A stretch of 64,000 bases of DNA from UBA11346 sp038318565 (GTDB taxonomy: Bacteria; Planctomycetota; UBA11346): positions 1 to 64,000 of the forward strand of contig JBBQCI010000006.1 of assembly GCA_038318565.1 (NCBI GenBank), written 5' to 3'. A program made the position numbers and the translations under genes. How positions within the stretch are numbered: the first letter of the stretch is position 1; the number at the start of each line of letters is the position of its first letter. This document shows, in pieces, positions 51,498-60,628 of this stretch. The notes beneath the pieces were generated by a model that was given only the letters and a program-made list of their open reading frames with translations, was not told the DNA's origin and did not search any database.

Positions 51498-52067
51498 TCA
51501 GGGCTTCTTGGGGGCCGACGACGGGGCGATCAGCGCGTGCATGCGCTTGCCTTCGAGGCGGGGCTCCTGCTCGATCTTGCCCAGATCATCCAAGGCGAAG
51601 GCGAAGCGGCGGATCATCTCGATGCCGAGTTCACGGTGCGACAGCTCGCGACCGCGGAACTGCAGCAGGATGGCGACCTTGTGGCCTTCTTCGAGGAAGG
51701 CGCGAGCGTGCTTGACCTTGATGTCCAGGTCGCCCTGGCCGGTACCCGGGCGCAGACGTACCTCTTTGGTATCCGTCTTGTGGGCGTTGGACTTGGCCTG
51801 GCGTTCCTTCTTCTGCAATTCGAAGAGGTATTTGCCGTAGTCCATGATGCGACACACCGGCGGCTTGGCGTCGGCGGCGACTTCGACGAGATCGTAACCG
51901 GCGGTGACGGCGCGGCTGCGCGCCTCTTCAACCGTCATGACGCCGACCTGGCCGCCATTTTCATCGATCAACCGGATCTGTACGGCCCGGATCTTCTCGT
52001 TTACACGCGCACGATTGGCATGTTCGGGAGGCGGGATGGGGATGCGGCTGCGGCGACGTCCGATCAA
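51498..52067 (-). CDS. infC: Translation initiation factor IF-3
   Basis: IF-3 binds the 30S subunit, prevents premature 50S joining and proofreads the start codon. The 189-residue product shows RVNEKIRAVQIRLIDENGGQ (about residues 19-38), VAADAKPPVCRIMDYGKYLFE and the C-terminal DLDIKVKHARAFLEEGHKV and FRGRELSH. TTG at 52067 is proposed as start, with GGAG eight bases upstream; the next codon is ATC, also a possible rare start of the kind infC uses for autoregulation. The upstream frame is open but not conserved-looking. rpmI and rplT do not follow it; pgeF does. Confidence 0.92.
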   Translation of the reverse strand: MIGRRRSRIPIPPPEHANRARVNEKIRAVQIRLIDENGGQVGVMTVEEARSRAVTAGYDLVEVAADAKPPVCRIMDYGKYLFELQKKERQAKSNAHKTDTKEVRLRPGTGQGDLDIKVKHARAFLEEGHKVAILLQFRGRELSHRELGIEMIRRFAFALDDLGKIEQEPRLEGKRMHALIAPSSAPKKP

Positions 52068-52256
52068 ACGGGAATCTCCAGGATGGGCGGGCAGTGTGGA
52101 GGATGGGAACCGAGGGGCAAGGTGCTCATTGGGGCACGATGACTCATCTAGACGAGCGTCATGGCCTAGGCTCCGGAGCGGTGCTGTTGCCTGGTCGACC
52201 GCGTCGGCGACGCTTAAACTCTGACGAGCGACTGCCGACCTTCTGGTGCCCACGAT

Positions 52257-52955
52257 ATGATGCTTCCGTACTCCCCGTCCACCGTCGCCGAGGCGATATT
52301 GGCTCTGCTTGATGTGGCCGCCGCCGAACGTGGCCGAGCGACCCTCGCCATACCCGGTGGCCGTTCGCCTGGGCCGGTACTGACGCACCTGGCCCGGATC
52401 TGCGATCCATTTGTGCGCAGTCGGCTGAGTCTGCTGTGGCTCGATGAACGTGCTGTGCCGATCGGTCATGCCGATCGCAACGACGCCACCACCTTGGCGG
52501 CCTGGGACGTCGGCGGTCCCCGTCCGGCCGCAGTATTGGCGATGCCGGCCGAGCAGACTGACCTCGACAGCGCGGCCGAGCACTATGCGGACCAACTCAA
52601 GCACGCGACGGAGGACGGCATCCTCGATGTCTGCCTGATCGGCCTGGGCGAGGATGGCCATCTCGCCAGCCTGTTCCCCCGGCATGACGGATTACGCGAA
52701 CTATCTGACTGCTTTGCGGTCGTCGACTCGCCCAAGCCGCCTGCGCGTCGATTGACGTTGTCGTTGCCGGTCATTTCGCGCGCACGAGCCCGGCTGGTGC
52801 TAGGCTTGGGTGCGGCCAAAGCGTGGACCCACGTGGCCTGGCGGAACAGCCCGGATCCATTCTGTCCGGCCAGCCTCTTGCCCAAGTCCGGGACCTATTG
52901 GTACCTGGATGATGCCGCAGCGGCCTCAATCAACGGTGAGACACCGCCTGGATGA
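52257..52955 (+). CDS. pgl: 6-phosphogluconolactonase
   Basis: This enzyme hydrolyses 6-phosphogluconolactone in the oxidative pentose phosphate pathway. The 232-residue DevB-type protein has LAIPGGRSPGPVLTHLA (about residues 29-45), LLWLDERAVP, CLIGLGEDGHLASLFPRH (about 125-142) and the C-terminal GLGAAKAWT. It starts with ATG at 52257, the first of two consecutive ATGs. It diverges from infC across a 189-bp gap; zwf and gnd are not in the window. Confidence 0.92.
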   Translation: MMLPYSPSTVAEAILALLDVAAAERGRATLAIPGGRSPGPVLTHLARICDPFVRSRLSLLWLDERAVPIGHADRNDATTLAAWDVGGPRPAAVLAMPAEQTDLDSAAEHYADQLKHATEDGILDVCLIGLGEDGHLASLFPRHDGLRELSDCFAVVDSPKPPARRLTLSLPVISRARARLVLGLGAAKAWTHVAWRNSPDPFCPASLLPKSGTYWYLDDAAAASINGETPPG

Positions 52956-53007
52956 GGAATCCTGAAGCGTATTGGCGCAGCCCGCCGCGTGCCTAGCGTC
53001 CGCGGCC

Positions 53008-56000
53008 ATGAGCCGCGTCACCAATCCCCTGCCCCAGCTGACCATCGACCGCCTGCGCAAGGCCCTTGGCGATTTCCGCGCGCGTGCGCCGTGGGTGGTG
53101 CGCAGCGCCGATCTGGCGGTCGAGGCCGCCCCGGTCGCCAGTCTGCTACGCGAGCATGCCTCCCCGGCCCAGGCCCAGCGCCTCGCCTACAAGTCGCTGA
53201 AGCCTGGCAGCGTGTTCGGCCCACCGAAGGGGGATTGGCATCAGCGCTGGTGCCGGGTGCGTATCCCGGCGGTGCAGCCCGGCGAGCGGGGCAGGCGTTT
53301 CATCGAGTGGCGCTGCCAGGGCGAGGCCACCGCCTTCCTCGACGGCGAACCGTGGGCGGGGCTCGACAGTGCGCATCCGGTCATGCCGCTGCCCGACCGC
53401 GCCTGCACCCTGCATATCGATATCGGCCTCTATCCCACTGGCGGCATCTGGGTGCCAAACCACCGCAATATCGACGAGTTCGGAGCGCGTTTCGATGCGT
53501 GCAAGCTGATTGTCCGCGACGATCGCGTGTGGGGGATGCAATTCGATCTCGAGATCCTCGAACAGGCCATCACCATGCGCCTGACGGAAGCACGGCTGAT
53601 CCCGCCCTGGATCGGCTTCCACCCACCGCTCGAGAAGCTGGATCCGTTGACCCGCCTGCTGCTCGCCGGTGCCGAGGAGTTGTGTGACGCCTGTGGGGCC
53701 GGTGAAAAGGCGCTCGCCGCCGCCGTGCCCACGGTCATGGGACGTTTCCCCGCCGAGACATGGCAGCCGACCGCCATGCTGCTTGGCCACGCCCATATCG
53801 ATCTGGTGTGGCTGTGGCCCGAGATCGTCACCCGGCGCAAGGGCCAGCACACTGCCGCTTCGACCCTGCGCCTGATGGAACGCTGGCCGGAATTCACCTT
53901 CCTGATGAGCCAGCCGGCGCTCTATCGCATGCTGGAAACCGATTCGCCCGCGCAGGGCAAGGCGATCCGCAAGCGCATCGCCGAAGGCCGCTGGGAGGCG
54001 ACCGGCGCGTTCGAAGTTGAGCCGGACAACCACCTACCCTGCGGCGAGGCGCTGGCGCGCAGTCTCTTGATCGGCCAGGAGAAGTTCCGCGAACTGCGCG
54101 GCGAGCCGAGCACAGTATGCTGGATCCCCGACGTGTTCGGCTACAGCGCAGCCCTGCCGCAGATCCTGCGCCTCGGCGGCATCGAGCACTTCTACACCAC
54201 CAAGATGAGTTGGAGCGCGGTGACCAAGTTCCCGTACACCAGCTTTGTCTGGCGTGGCGCGGATGGCAGCGAGGTGCTCACCCATCTGACCACTTCGCCA
54301 GCAGGCTATAATGGCAACGCCAGCGTCAGCGAGATCACCGAGATGATTCGCGAACATCGCCAGGCTGACGTCCACCCCGAGATGATCCAGCCGGTCGGCT
54401 TTGGCGACGGCGGTGGCGGCACGACGGAAGAGATGCTGGGACGGGCCAGACGCCTCGCCTCGCTCGCGGGAACGCCAAAGGCTGCGTGGGGTACTGCGGA
54501 GGCCTTCTTCGACCGCATGGAACAGGTTCGGGCCAAGCTGCCGGTCTATCAGGGCGAGTTGTACCTCGAATACCACCGTGGCACCTATACTACCCAGAGC
54601 GACTTCAAGGCCTCTTTCCGCGCGCTCGAACGCGCCCTGCAAGTTCGCGAGGCGGTACGCGCTGCCCTGCGTGCCGACCCGATCGGCGAGACCAGTTGGC
54701 GCCGTCTGTGCTTTGCGCAATTCCATGACGCCATCCCCGGCAGCTCGATCGGTCTGGTCTACGAACAGCTAGGCGGCGAATTGGAAGCCCGGGTCGACGA
54801 CGAGTCGGCCATCGCTGAGCGTGAATTAGCCGCCAGTGGCCAGAATCCCGGCTATCTCGCCTTCAACCCGCTGCCCTTGGCCAGACGTGCGGTGGTCGAG
54901 CTTCCGGCATTCGCTGCCGGGGTGCAGACTCCGGACGGTCTGTCATTACCGGTCCAGTCGATCGGGGCCGGTCGCACCCGGCGCACCCTGACGGTGGTTG
55001 ACTTGCCGGCCCTCGGTTCGGAACGGCTGCTGCCCCAAGTGACACCTAGCGCTTCTGGCAGTGTGCAGCCGATCGCCGAGGCGACGACGCGGGTACTCGA
55101 CAACGGGGTACTGCGTGCCGAATTCGACCGCGCGGGACGACTGGTCCGTCTGATCGTGGACGGCGTGGAGATGCTGCTCGATGCTCCTGCAGGCCTTGCC
55201 CTGTATCGCGACCTGCCAGCGAACTTCGATGCCTGGGACATCGACCACGACGCTCTGCGCAAGCCGCTGCAGGGTCAGCCGGCCATGCGTCTGGAACTGG
55301 CCGAGAACGGGCCGGTGCGGGCGGTTCTGCGTGGCTCGGCGGCGATCGGCGAACATTCGCGCATCATCATGAACTGGACGATCGAGGCGGGCAGCCCGTG
55401 GCTACAGGTCACGGTCGAGGCCGACTGGCGCGAAGACCACCGTCTGCTGAAGTTTCACTGTCCGACCGGTTATCGCGGACGTCAGGCCCGCTTCGGCTGC
55501 CCGTTCGGCTCGGTCACCCGGCCGCAGTTGCCAGGCATCGCCCAGGACGAAGCACAATGGGAGGTCCCCGGCAGTCGTTGGGCTGCCGCCACCGATGACG
55601 ATGGCAGCGGCCTGGCCATGGTCAGCGAAGCCAAGTACGGATTCAGCTGCCGTGATGGCGATCTGGCACTGTCCTTGCTGCGTGCCCCCACCGATCCGGA
55701 CCCGAAGGCCGATCGCGGCGAACATGCGATGCGTTTTGCGATCGGTTTGCATCGCGACCGTTCGACGTCGGAACGCCCGGCCACGGCGGCCTGCGCAGAC
55801 CTGCTGTTCACTCCGCCGCTCGTCGTAGCCGGCGGTGAAATGGCCCAACCGCTGTTCGCATTCGACCGTCTCGGCTCGCTGGTGCCGTCGTGGGTGCGTC
55901 CGCTTGAGGCGGGTGGATTCGAGCTGCGCCTCCATGAGGTTGCCGGATCGCGTGGCGAAGCGCATCTGGTCCTGCCGAATACGGCTGCCATCGTCGCCAG

Positions 56001-56112
56001 CACTGATTTCCTGGGACGACTCCTCCCTGGCGGGCAACCCCAGCGGGCCGACCCACGGACCTGGCGAATCGCCTACCGGCCCTACCAGGTCATCACTCTG
56101 CAGGTCAGCTGA
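53008..56112 (+). CDS. Alpha-mannosidase (GH38)
   Basis: This 1034-residue glycoside hydrolase family 38 enzyme releases alpha-mannose. There is no signal peptide from ATG 53008, so it is probably cytoplasmic. Motifs are GHAHIDLVWLWP (metal-binding His and Asp), AFEVEPDNHLPCGEA, the catalytic-nucleophile segment CWIPDVFGYSAALPQ, and HDAIPGSSIG. The second half is the beta-sandwich region (ENGPVRAVLRGSAAIGEHSR, WTIEAGSPWLQV). The length fits ER/Golgi-cytosolic-type bacterial homologues. The GTG sigma-like gene starts directly at its stop (56112/56113). Confidence 0.93.
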   Translation: MSRVTNPLPQLTIDRLRKALGDFRARAPWVVRSADLAVEAAPVASLLREHASPAQAQRLAYKSLKPGSVFGPPKGDWHQRWCRVRIPAVQPGERGRRFIEWRCQGEATAFLDGEPWAGLDSAHPVMPLPDRACTLHIDIGLYPTGGIWVPNHRNIDEFGARFDACKLIVRDDRVWGMQFDLEILEQAITMRLTEARLIPPWIGFHPPLEKLDPLTRLLLAGAEELCDACGAGEKALAAAVPTVMGRFPAETWQPTAMLLGHAHIDLVWLWPEIVTRRKGQHTAASTLRLMERWPEFTFLMSQPALYRMLETDSPAQGKAIRKRIAEGRWEATGAFEVEPDNHLPCGEALARSLLIGQEKFRELRGEPSTVCWIPDVFGYSAALPQILRLGGIEHFYTTKMSWSAVTKFPYTSFVWRGADGSEVLTHLTTSPAGYNGNASVSEITEMIREHRQADVHPEMIQPVGFGDGGGGTTEEMLGRARRLASLAGTPKAAWGTAEAFFDRMEQVRAKLPVYQGELYLEYHRGTYTTQSDFKASFRALERALQVREAVRAALRADPIGETSWRRLCFAQFHDAIPGSSIGLVYEQLGGELEARVDDESAIAERELAASGQNPGYLAFNPLPLARRAVVELPAFAAGVQTPDGLSLPVQSIGAGRTRRTLTVVDLPALGSERLLPQVTPSASGSVQPIAEATTRVLDNGVLRAEFDRAGRLVRLIVDGVEMLLDAPAGLALYRDLPANFDAWDIDHDALRKPLQGQPAMRLELAENGPVRAVLRGSAAIGEHSRIIMNWTIEAGSPWLQVTVEADWREDHRLLKFHCPTGYRGRQARFGCPFGSVTRPQLPGIAQDEAQWEVPGSRWAAATDDDGSGLAMVSEAKYGFSCRDGDLALSLLRAPTDPDPKADRGEHAMRFAIGLHRDRSTSERPATAACADLLFTPPLVVAGGEMAQPLFAFDRLGSLVPSWVRPLEAGGFELRLHEVAGSRGEAHLVLPNTAAIVASTDFLGRLLPGGQPQRADPRTWRIAYRPYQVITLQVS

Positions 56113-56631
56113 GTGGACGATCCGCGCGGAGACGCTGAACTGATCGCCGACGCCCGCTCTGGCGACCATGCCTCCTGGACCATCTTGATGCGTCGGCATG
56201 CGCCGCGGCTGGCCGCCTATCTCGGGGCCAGGCTGCGTCGTCCCGATGTGGTTGAGGGTTTGGTCGGCGAATCCGTCGTCGCAGCCTGGTTGCACCTGCC
56301 GGAATTGGATGATCCAGCCGGATTCAGCGCCTTTTTTCGGCGCACCGGGGCGGGCTTGGCGATGCGCTGGGCGCGCGAGCATCCTGACGAGTCGCTTGAT
56401 TCCAGCCTGTCTACGGCCCGGCTGGGCACTGCCGACCCGCATGGCATCGAGCGTCTGGATCGTCTGATCGGCAGTCTTGAGGAGACCCGGCGCATGGCGG
56501 TGGAGCTGCGCTGGCGGGGGGGGCTGACCGGGTCTGAGTTAGCTGCGGCGCTGAGAACCACGCCAGAAGCAGCCGAAAAGCTAGCGAACGAGGCCGAATC
56601 CACCCTGCTTGCCAAGTGGGACGCCGAATGA
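56113..56631 (+). CDS. ECF-like sigma factor
   Basis: The 172-residue protein resembles an extracytoplasmic-function sigma factor. The region-2-like N-terminus is AELIADARSGDHASWTILMRRHAPRLAAYL, and PEAAEKLANEAESTLL lies near the C-terminus in a region-4-like helix-turn-helix (LRWRGGLTGSELAAALRTT). The usual region 2.2 'D..Q..f' stretch is weak (VEGLVGESVVAAW), so it is divergent. Start is GTG at 56113, abutting the mannosidase stop. The pilus-like operon behind its own promoter follows. Its target is unknown. Confidence 0.68.
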   Translation: MDDPRGDAELIADARSGDHASWTILMRRHAPRLAAYLGARLRRPDVVEGLVGESVVAAWLHLPELDDPAGFSAFFRRTGAGLAMRWAREHPDESLDSSLSTARLGTADPHGIERLDRLIGSLEETRRMAVELRWRGGLTGSELAAALRTTPEAAEKLANEAESTLLAKWDAE

Positions 56632-56661
56632 CCTTCCTAGTCACTGCCGGCCACTGGACCT

Positions 56662-56690
56662 TTGACACCGCAAATCCGGTCCCCTATGTT
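56662..56690 (+). promoter_or_regulatory. Sigma-70 promoter of the pilus-like operon
   Basis: TTGACA (56662-56667, exact consensus) and TATGTT (56685-56690, 4 of 6) are separated by exactly 17 bases. The predicted start is near 56697, about 60 bases ahead of the pilN-like ATG. Confidence 0.75.
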
Positions 56691-56755
56691 CTGTGTCGTC
56701 GGGATGTCTGCGTGCCGTCGGTACGCACCTCCAGAAGTCGCTCCGGGAAAGAACG

Positions 56756-57460
56756 ATGATCCTCATCAACCTCCTGCCGCCAGAACTGCGCCGGGCTCGC
56801 CGATCTGGGGTTAACCCGGTCATCTTGGCAGCCGCGGCCGGCATCATCCTTGTGCTCGGCATGTCCGGCACGTGGGCCTGGATCGAGTTCGGACGCATCC
56901 GTGCTGCCGAGATCCTCTTGGTCCAGAAAGAGGCGGAACTGGTAGAAGCCACCGCCAAGGCAGACAAGGTGCGAGCCATCGATACTCAGATCGCCGAGTA
57001 CGAGAAACTCCACTCGACCATCACCCGTCTGATCACCAGCAAGGTGTTTTGGGCCCGTACCCTGGATGACTTCGCCCACATGCTCGCCCAGACCTCGGAC
57101 AACCGCTGGACCCGCGAGGGCTACGAGGTGCGCTGCACCTCGCTGACCATTGCTCCCGGAGCAGCCGCCCAGGCGGTGCGTGGTGCCAAGGGTCCCGAAT
57201 CAGTGTCCTTCTCGTTTCGAGCGAGCTTTAAAATCATGGGTGAACAGCGAGACCAGGCCGGCGACTACGTCCAGTCCTTCTTTCAGTCAGTCGATATGAG
57301 CCGCTTCTGGCGTGAACACGGTTTCGTTGGCCGTTCCGAGGAGCCGTTCAAGGGCGACTCGCCGCGGACGATCGCCGACATCAACCGCACGGCCACCGAC
57401 TTGCCGCTGGAGTGGCGTCGCACCAAGGTCATGACGGCTCCTCAGGGGGTCCAGCGGTGA
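56756..57460 (+). CDS. pilN: PilN-like pilus/secretion assembly protein
   Basis: The 234-residue inner-membrane protein begins with the PilN signature MILINLLPPELRRARR, followed by one membrane helix (PVILAAAAGIILVLGMSGTW, about residues 21-40) and a periplasmic coiled coil (EILLVQKEAELVEATAKADKV). PilN and PilO form the alignment complex joining the cytoplasmic motor to the secretin. Its stop overlaps the GTG of the pilO-like gene. A pilM gene is missing from this operon. It could instead belong to a type II secretion-like system. Confidence 0.8.
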   Translation: MILINLLPPELRRARRSGVNPVILAAAAGIILVLGMSGTWAWIEFGRIRAAEILLVQKEAELVEATAKADKVRAIDTQIAEYEKLHSTITRLITSKVFWARTLDDFAHMLAQTSDNRWTREGYEVRCTSLTIAPGAAAQAVRGAKGPESVSFSFRASFKIMGEQRDQAGDYVQSFFQSVDMSRFWREHGFVGRSEEPFKGDSPRTIADINRTATDLPLEWRRTKVMTAPQGVQR

Positions 57461-58143
57461 ACTTCGACGTGCTCAAAAAGCTGGAAAAGAAGCATTGGCT
57501 GATCATCATCGCCTCGGTGACGCTGATCCTCTGCGGGACGATCGGCTACTTCCTTGCCGGCAGCCTGCATCGCCTGGGCCAGGATGAGGGCGTACCCTCG
57601 ATCATCCGGGCGGCCGGCGATGACCAGTCTCTCTACGCCCAGATCGCGGCCCGCGAGTCCGCGATCGCTGAGCAGAACCTGGTGTATGCCAAGCTGAAAG
57701 AGCGGACCGATCTGCTCAGCGGCATGAAGGCCGACATCGCCGCCGCGCGCAAGCGTTTGCCGACCGAAGCTCAGAAGGCCGAGGTCCGCCAGCTGATCGA
57801 GGATCTGGCCCGTCAGGTTGGTAGTTCGTCAGGAGCATTGGTGGTCAGATCCGTAGCCATCCGTGAGGCGGCAGCTGCTGCAGGCGGGCGCGGTTCTGTC
57901 GCCGACTACAAGACGATCGAATACCAGACCCAGGTCTCAGCGGATCTCGATGGCGTCATCCAGTTCATCAACCTGATCGAACGGAATGAGCGCTTCATGA
58001 CCGTCGAAGGCATCCAGCTGAGTTCTGGTGGGGTGGCGACCGACCTGGCCAGCGGCAAGATCGAAGGCCAGCCGCACAGTGTGACCTTGCGCATCGTCAC
58101 CTACATCGATTCGACAGCTGCTGCCAGCGGGCGGAGGAACTAG
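57457..58143 (+). CDS. pilO: PilO-like assembly protein
   Basis: The 228-residue protein has a short cytoplasmic N-terminus, one membrane helix (HWLIIIASVTLILCGTIGYFL, about residues 13-33), then coiled coil and a ferredoxin-like periplasmic domain (VRQLIEDLARQVGSSSGALV, ADLDGVIQFINLIERNERFM). That is PilO-like, and it should dimerise with the PilN-like neighbour. The GTG at 57457 was chosen from the overlap with pilN (GTGA). The PilP-like gene follows after 2 bp. Confidence 0.75.
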   Translation: MNFDVLKKLEKKHWLIIIASVTLILCGTIGYFLAGSLHRLGQDEGVPSIIRAAGDDQSLYAQIAARESAIAEQNLVYAKLKERTDLLSGMKADIAAARKRLPTEAQKAEVRQLIEDLARQVGSSSGALVVRSVAIREAAAAAGGRGSVADYKTIEYQTQVSADLDGVIQFINLIERNERFMTVEGIQLSSGGVATDLASGKIEGQPHSVTLRIVTYIDSTAAASGRRN

Positions 58144-58145
58144 CC

Positions 58146-58910
58146 GTGCGCATCACCGCCATGATCCTCGCCATCGCCCTGGCTGCGCCCCTGTATGCAG
58201 GAGAAGCCGGGCCGGAGGCTGCCAAGCAGCAGGATTCCGCCAAGCCAGTCGCCAAGCCAGTCGCCAAGGCCCCGGCCAAGAAGCTGACTGCCATGGAACT
58301 GGTCGCCGAAGAGGAACGCTGGGTGTTCCGGCCGTCGATAGGCCGGCCTGACGTGTTCATCGATCTCGAGGCCCTTCTGGTGGCCCAAAAAGCAGCGAAA
58401 ACCCAAGCGGCAGAAATCAAGCGCAATGCAGTCACCGGCAAGGCTGGCGATCAGCCGACCGGCACCGACATCGAACAACTGGTCGCCTGGGCCAAAGAGG
58501 AAGATGCCCGAGTGCGCCAGCTAGTGGCTGGACGCAAGTACGAGGAAGCGATGAAGGCGGCGGATGCTGCCTTGAAATCCCTCGAACCGCACCTGGTCCG
58601 TCCCGATGTCGCTGCCGTCATAGTCAGCATCCGCACCTACCGTGCTCAAGCCGAAGAAGCCAAGATTCGCGATGATGCTCAAGCGGCTTTCGAGGCGTTG
58701 AAAATCCGCATCCTTGGCGTTCTGTGGTCCCAGGACGGCATGCGCATGGCCATTGTTGACGGCGAGAACCGCGCCCTGACGGTCAACGACCGGGTCAAGG
58801 ACTGCGCCGTCATCAACATCGATCAGGACCGCGTCGATTTCCGCTTCGTGTTTGGTCGTCGTCGATTCGAGTTCCCGGTCTACGTTGACCAATCCCGTTC
58901 CACTCCCTGA
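58146..58910 (+). CDS. PilP-like periplasmic protein
   Basis: The 254-residue protein begins with a signal peptide (MRITAMILAIALAAPLYAGEA), a Lys/Pro-rich linker and a helical middle. The C-terminal 60 residues (ILGVLWSQDGMRMAIVDGENR, VNDRVKDCAVINIDQDRVDF) resemble the PilP/GspC HR domain, which contacts the secretin. There is no lipobox cysteine, and the helical insert (about 80-190) is unlike standard PilP, so the call is structural, not family-certain. Start is GTG at 58146. The secretin gene follows 20 bp later. Confidence 0.6.
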   Translation: MRITAMILAIALAAPLYAGEAGPEAAKQQDSAKPVAKPVAKAPAKKLTAMELVAEEERWVFRPSIGRPDVFIDLEALLVAQKAAKTQAAEIKRNAVTGKAGDQPTGTDIEQLVAWAKEEDARVRQLVAGRKYEEAMKAADAALKSLEPHLVRPDVAAVIVSIRTYRAQAEEAKIRDDAQAAFEALKIRILGVLWSQDGMRMAIVDGENRALTVNDRVKDCAVINIDQDRVDFRFVFGRRRFEFPVYVDQSRSTP

Positions 58911-58930
58911 TCCGCCCACGAGACATCCCC

Positions 58931-60565
58931 ATGCGTCTGTGTAGCCTCGCGATTCCCAGCTTGGTCATCCTCGCCCTTGGCCTGCCCGCCCAGGCCGTGG
59001 CTGGCGATGCCCCGGCACCGGTCCAGGTCGCCGAGACGGTGACCATCGAGACGAGCGACAAGCCGCTCGAAACGGTCCTGCAATGGATCAGCCGCCGTGC
59101 TGGCGTGAACGTGGTCTGCTATGAGCAAGACCAGCCACGGGTGACGGTCCGCCTTGCCAACGTTACGTGGCAGGAAGCTGTCGACAGTATCGCCGCCAAG
59201 TATGATCTGGTGGTCGAGAAGAAGAGCCCCCGGGTGTGGGTGCTGACCCGTCCGCCCAAGGTCTCGATGAGCTTCCAGGACGCCAGCCTTCCGGTGGTGC
59301 TGGAAGCGATCGCCCGTGCCGCCGACGTCAACATCATCATGTCGGGCGAAGTCGCCAGCGGCGGTAAGCGCCTCAGCATGACTCTGCGCGGGGTGCCCTG
59401 GCGCTATGCCCTCGACGTGGTGGTGAAGACCGTCGACCTCGCTTGGGTCGAGCAGGAATACAACATCATTCGCATCGTCAGCCGTGACTCGCTTCAAAAG
59501 GATCTAAAGACCAAGGTCGTCGATGTCAGCTATCGCGATGCCAAGTCCTTCGGCGAGAAACTGAAAGCCGTGCTCAAGGATGTCAGTGTCGATGTCGTCG
59601 ACGGGTCGAACAGCCTGATTCTGACAGGCACTCCACCAGCCTTGGAAAGCGCCCAGCGCCTGATCGACCAGCTCGATCAGCGTACGCGCCAGGTGCTGAT
59701 CGAAATGAAGTTCGTCGATTTCTCGACCACCGACGTACAGGGACTAGGATTTGATCCGATCAATCTGAACTTTGACATCGAGAATCTTGGCAATGTAAGG
59801 CAGGCCTTCACCCCGTTTGGAACTGCGGCGACGACCTCTACGGTTATCAACCGAATCGGCGCGGGGCCCACCAGCAGCCGGCTGAATACGGCAGGACTGA
59901 CCTTCGAAGCGATCGCTTCGCTGAATTCGACCGATATCCTGCAGTCGCCGCAGATCCTTACCGTCGATGGCCAGGAGGCTAAGATTAATATTGGCCGCGA
60001 GATCCGCTTTGCGGAATCGCAGCAGACGACTAACGACAATGGGCCACCGACCACTACCTTGAAGGAAGCTGCCTCCAGCCCCGTCAAGGATGGTATCAAC
60101 GTGCTGGTCACACCGACCATCACCGCGGATGGTTTCGTGCGCATCAAGCTGTTGGCCACCAACGATGAGGCCGAATTACGCCGCTACACCTCAGGTGAAG
60201 GCTTGAATGCGGCTTCGATCGAACTGCCGAACAAGAACACCACCAGCGTCGAAAACACCATCATGGTGGCCGACGGACGTACGGCGGTGATCGGCGGCCT
60301 GCTCAAGGACAAGGACCAGAAGCAGAACGGCCACGTGCCGGGCCTTGGCGGCCTGCCGGTGCTGGGCTTCTTCTTCCGCAAAGAGCGTCAGACCGTCGAG
60401 AAGCGCAACCTCACCATCTTCATCACCCCGCGGATCATCCCGATGGGCAGGAAGACCGAATTCGACAAGTCGCTCGACGAGCTCAAGGCCAGCCTGTCGG
60501 GCATCCGTGAAGAGAAGCCGAAGTCCGAGCAGGTCGACGGCCAACCGGCGACCCTCGCCGAGTGA
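58931..60565 (+). CDS. pilQ: PilQ/GspD-like secretin
   Basis: The 544-residue outer-membrane secretin has a signal peptide (MRLCSLAIPSLVILALGLPAQAVAG), then STN/N0-like and N1 domains (VQVAETVTIETSDKPLETVLQWI, VSMSFQDASLPVVLEAI), and a C-terminal secretin domain. The latter has ASLNSTDILQSPQILTVDGQEA, VTPTITADGFV, ENTIMVADGRTAVIGGLL and PGLGGLPVLGFFFR. It forms the pore that lets a pilus or substrate cross the outer membrane. It is shorter than most PilQ proteins and lacks AMIN domains. A hairpin separates it from prfC. Confidence 0.9.
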   Translation: MRLCSLAIPSLVILALGLPAQAVAGDAPAPVQVAETVTIETSDKPLETVLQWISRRAGVNVVCYEQDQPRVTVRLANVTWQEAVDSIAAKYDLVVEKKSPRVWVLTRPPKVSMSFQDASLPVVLEAIARAADVNIIMSGEVASGGKRLSMTLRGVPWRYALDVVVKTVDLAWVEQEYNIIRIVSRDSLQKDLKTKVVDVSYRDAKSFGEKLKAVLKDVSVDVVDGSNSLILTGTPPALESAQRLIDQLDQRTRQVLIEMKFVDFSTTDVQGLGFDPINLNFDIENLGNVRQAFTPFGTAATTSTVINRIGAGPTSSRLNTAGLTFEAIASLNSTDILQSPQILTVDGQEAKINIGREIRFAESQQTTNDNGPPTTTLKEAASSPVKDGINVLVTPTITADGFVRIKLLATNDEAELRRYTSGEGLNAASIELPNKNTTSVENTIMVADGRTAVIGGLLKDKDQKQNGHVPGLGGLPVLGFFFRKERQTVEKRNLTIFITPRIIPMGRKTEFDKSLDELKASLSGIREEKPKSEQVDGQPATLAE

Positions 60566-60593
60566 TCGCTCGACTCGGCTGACATGTCCGACA

Positions 60594-60624
60594 CGTTACG
60601 CCCCGCGCCCCGCGGGGCGTAACG
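60594..60624 (+). terminator. 13-bp hairpin between secretin gene and prfC
   Basis: CGTTACGCCCCGC pairs perfectly with GCGGGGCGTAACG over the loop GCCCC. It is followed by CTTT and, four bases later, the prfC ATG. It looks like a terminator, yet it lies where the prfC ribosome binding site should be. Confidence 0.7.
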
Positions 60625-60628
60625 CTTT

